A stretch of DNA of 44,900 bases. Source: Bacteroidota bacterium (GTDB taxonomy: Bacteria; Bacteroidota; Bacteroidia; Bacteroidales; WCHB1-69). The position numbers were made by a program, and so were the translations under genes. The stretch spans positions 1-44,900 of the forward strand of contig JAKIZI010000012.1 of assembly GCA_022708105.1 (NCBI GenBank). The letters are read 5' to 3'. Numbering within the stretch: the first letter of the stretch is position 1; each line of letters starts with the position of its first letter. Positions 44,102 through 44,900 of this stretch are shown here, in pieces. A model generated the notes under the pieces. The model saw only the letters and a list, made by a program, of their open reading frames with translations. It searched no databases and was not told the DNA's origin.

Positions 44102-44392
44102 ATGAAAGCCGTATTCATCTCTTTTTATCAAGCATTTTACGATGAAGTTATTGACGTCCTTGACAATTTAGAAATTCGAGGATTCACATATTGGCCTGAG
44201 GTACAGGGACGTGGCTCCGAAACCGGAGAACCACACTACGGAACTCATACGTGGCCCACACTCAATGCCGCTGTTCTTACTTTCATAGAAGATCATAAAG
44301 TAAAAGCACTATTGGATGCAGTTCATCAATTAGACTTATCTGCTCCGCAACAAGGAATCAAAGCATTTGTACTTCACGCCGAAGAAGCATAA
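44102..44392 (+). CDS. PG0541-family transporter-associated protein (PII-like)
   Basis: Small cytoplasmic protein (96 aa) with a ferredoxin-like/PII-like pattern. The segments MKAVFISFYQAFYDEVIDVLDNLEIRGFTYWPEVQGRG, GTHTWPTLNAAVLTFIEDHKVKALLDAV and KAFVLHAEEA match what is annotated as PG0541 family, found at the end of RND efflux operons in Bacteroidota. It starts 11 bases after the RND stop codon and ends before a strong terminator. By analogy with PII proteins it may sense a ligand and tune the pump; this is inference. Confidence 0.85.
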   Translation: MKAVFISFYQAFYDEVIDVLDNLEIRGFTYWPEVQGRGSETGEPHYGTHTWPTLNAAVLTFIEDHKVKALLDAVHQLDLSAPQQGIKAFVLHAEEA

Positions 44393-44416
44393 CAAAGAAA
44401 CTTCTATAACTTCAAT

Positions 44417-44455
44417 AGAGATTAATTGTCCTTGATGATTAATCTCTTTTTTTTT
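44417..44455 (+). terminator. Rho-independent terminator of the efflux operon
   Basis: A perfect 10-bp stem AGAGATTAAT/ATTAATCTCT (44417-44426 and 44438-44447) with an 11-nt loop is followed by a T-run through 44455. It begins 24 bases after the last stop codon of the efflux operon. Confidence 0.9.
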
Positions 44456-44482
44456 CACTATTGTCCGATAAAAAGTTATAAA

Positions 44483-44524
44483 GTAAGGGGGTGATTTTTC
44501 AATCCACCCCCATTACTCTTTTTT
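44483..44524. promoter_or_regulatory. GC-rich hairpin upstream of the IS4 transposase
   Basis: GGGGGTG (44487-44493) pairs with CACCCCC (44505-44511), extended by GTAA/TTAC with one bulged base, and is followed by TCTTTTTT. It looks like a second terminator inside the IS4 left end and may block read-through into the transposase. Confidence 0.55.
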
Positions 44525-44557
44525 GTAGTTTTGTATCGACCAAAATATAAACCTACA

Positions 44558-44900
44558 ATGAGCAAAAATACGAATTTTTTTGGTCAGTCTGTTTTCGGAC
44601 AGCTGATTTCTTATATTGACAACAATATTATTTACAAAAACGCCCAAAATCATAAAGCGAACCATTATATAAAACGCTTTATGGCTAAGGACCACTTAAT
44701 TAGCATGCTTTTTTGTGTGTTTGCCAAATGTAGTTCACTTCGGGAAGTTTCCGGGGCAATGTTAGGGCTGTCGGGTAAAACAAAACATTTTCAACTACTT
44801 AATATTCCCTATAAAAGCACACTTTCAGATGCAAATAAGCGCAGATCCTCTGACTTTTTTGCCGGAATTTATAATGATTTGTTTAGAAAGTATGGTTTTG
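44558..44900 (+). CDS. IS4-family transposase, N-terminal part (cut by window end)
   Basis: The frame is open from ATG 44558 to the last base (114 codons seen). The product starts MSKNTNFFGQSVFGQLISYI and continues with KRFMAKDHLISMLFCVFAKCSSLREVSGAMLG and STLSDANKRR, the DUF4372 N-terminal domain of Bacteroidota IS4-family transposases. The DDE domain lies beyond the window. The element's left end is probably near TTGTCCGATAAAAAG (44461), but no paired end can be seen. Confidence 0.9.
   Translation, partial: MSKNTNFFGQSVFGQLISYIDNNIIYKNAQNHKANHYIKRFMAKDHLISMLFCVFAKCSSLREVSGAMLGLSGKTKHFQLLNIPYKSTLSDANKRRSSDFFAGIYNDLFRKYGF

Overview
The window looks like a chromosomal segment of an anaerobic, protein-degrading member of the Bacteroidota (most likely Bacteroidales). 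Evidence read from the sequence: low G+C, many -7 boxes of the TAnnTTTG type, four proteins ending in a type IX secretion (T9SS) sorting domain, gingipain-type C25 peptidases, a ferredoxin-dependent 2-oxoacid oxidoreductase, a BT_3928-family protein, and a PG0541-type protein in an RND efflux operon. No rRNA, tRNA or CRISPR array was seen.

Layout. 0.3-3.0 kb (minus): four-subunit 2-oxoacid:ferredoxin oxidoreductase operon with a clear terminator. 3.4-5.9 kb: LysE-type exporter, small lipoprotein, and a divergent polysaccharide flippase. 6.1-10.8 kb (plus): a compact type II fatty acid/polyketide-like cassette of ACP, active ketosynthase, catalytically dead ketosynthase partner, ArnE/EamA-like small transporter, LolA-like protein, hot-dog dehydratase and a DPM-like glycosyltransferase. 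It resembles an aryl-polyene locus stripped of its ketoreductase, starter enzymes, ligase and MMPL exporter, and is the best candidate here for an undescribed pathway. 10.9-24.0 kb: a secreted adhesin/protease block. It holds an adhesin with gingipain/hemagglutinin-type domains and six alternating repeats, two tandem C25 cysteine peptidases whose operon runs on into DUF1599 and BT_3928-family genes, and an M28 aminopeptidase. All four secreted proteins carry a T9SS tail.

24.0-31.5 kb is mostly housekeeping: sugar-1-phosphate nucleotidyltransferase and tRNA-guanine transglycosylase (without the usual zinc cysteines), a membrane glycosyltransferase overlapping a sigma factor, a PaaI-type thioesterase, a Xaa-Pro aminopeptidase and a DUF47-Pit phosphate uptake pair. 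31.5-36.4 kb is an accessory, insertion-rich patch: a complete IS256-family element with 8-bp target duplication, a 160-bp GC-rich element (about 66% G+C by hand count), two AT-rich orphan genes, a complete IS3-family element with an A9 frameshift site, and an outer-membrane-protein gene truncated by it. 36.6-44.4 kb: CstA-type peptide/pyruvate transporter, then a TolC-adaptor-RND-PG0541 efflux operon ending in a strong terminator. The window closes inside an IS4-family transposase.

How the genes may work together (inference): secreted peptidases and adhesin break down and bind external protein. Amino acids are deaminated to 2-oxoacids and oxidised by the ferredoxin-dependent enzyme, while CstA and LysE-type carriers move small peptides or amino acids. 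The acyl cassette probably makes a glycosylated or envelope-anchored acyl product.
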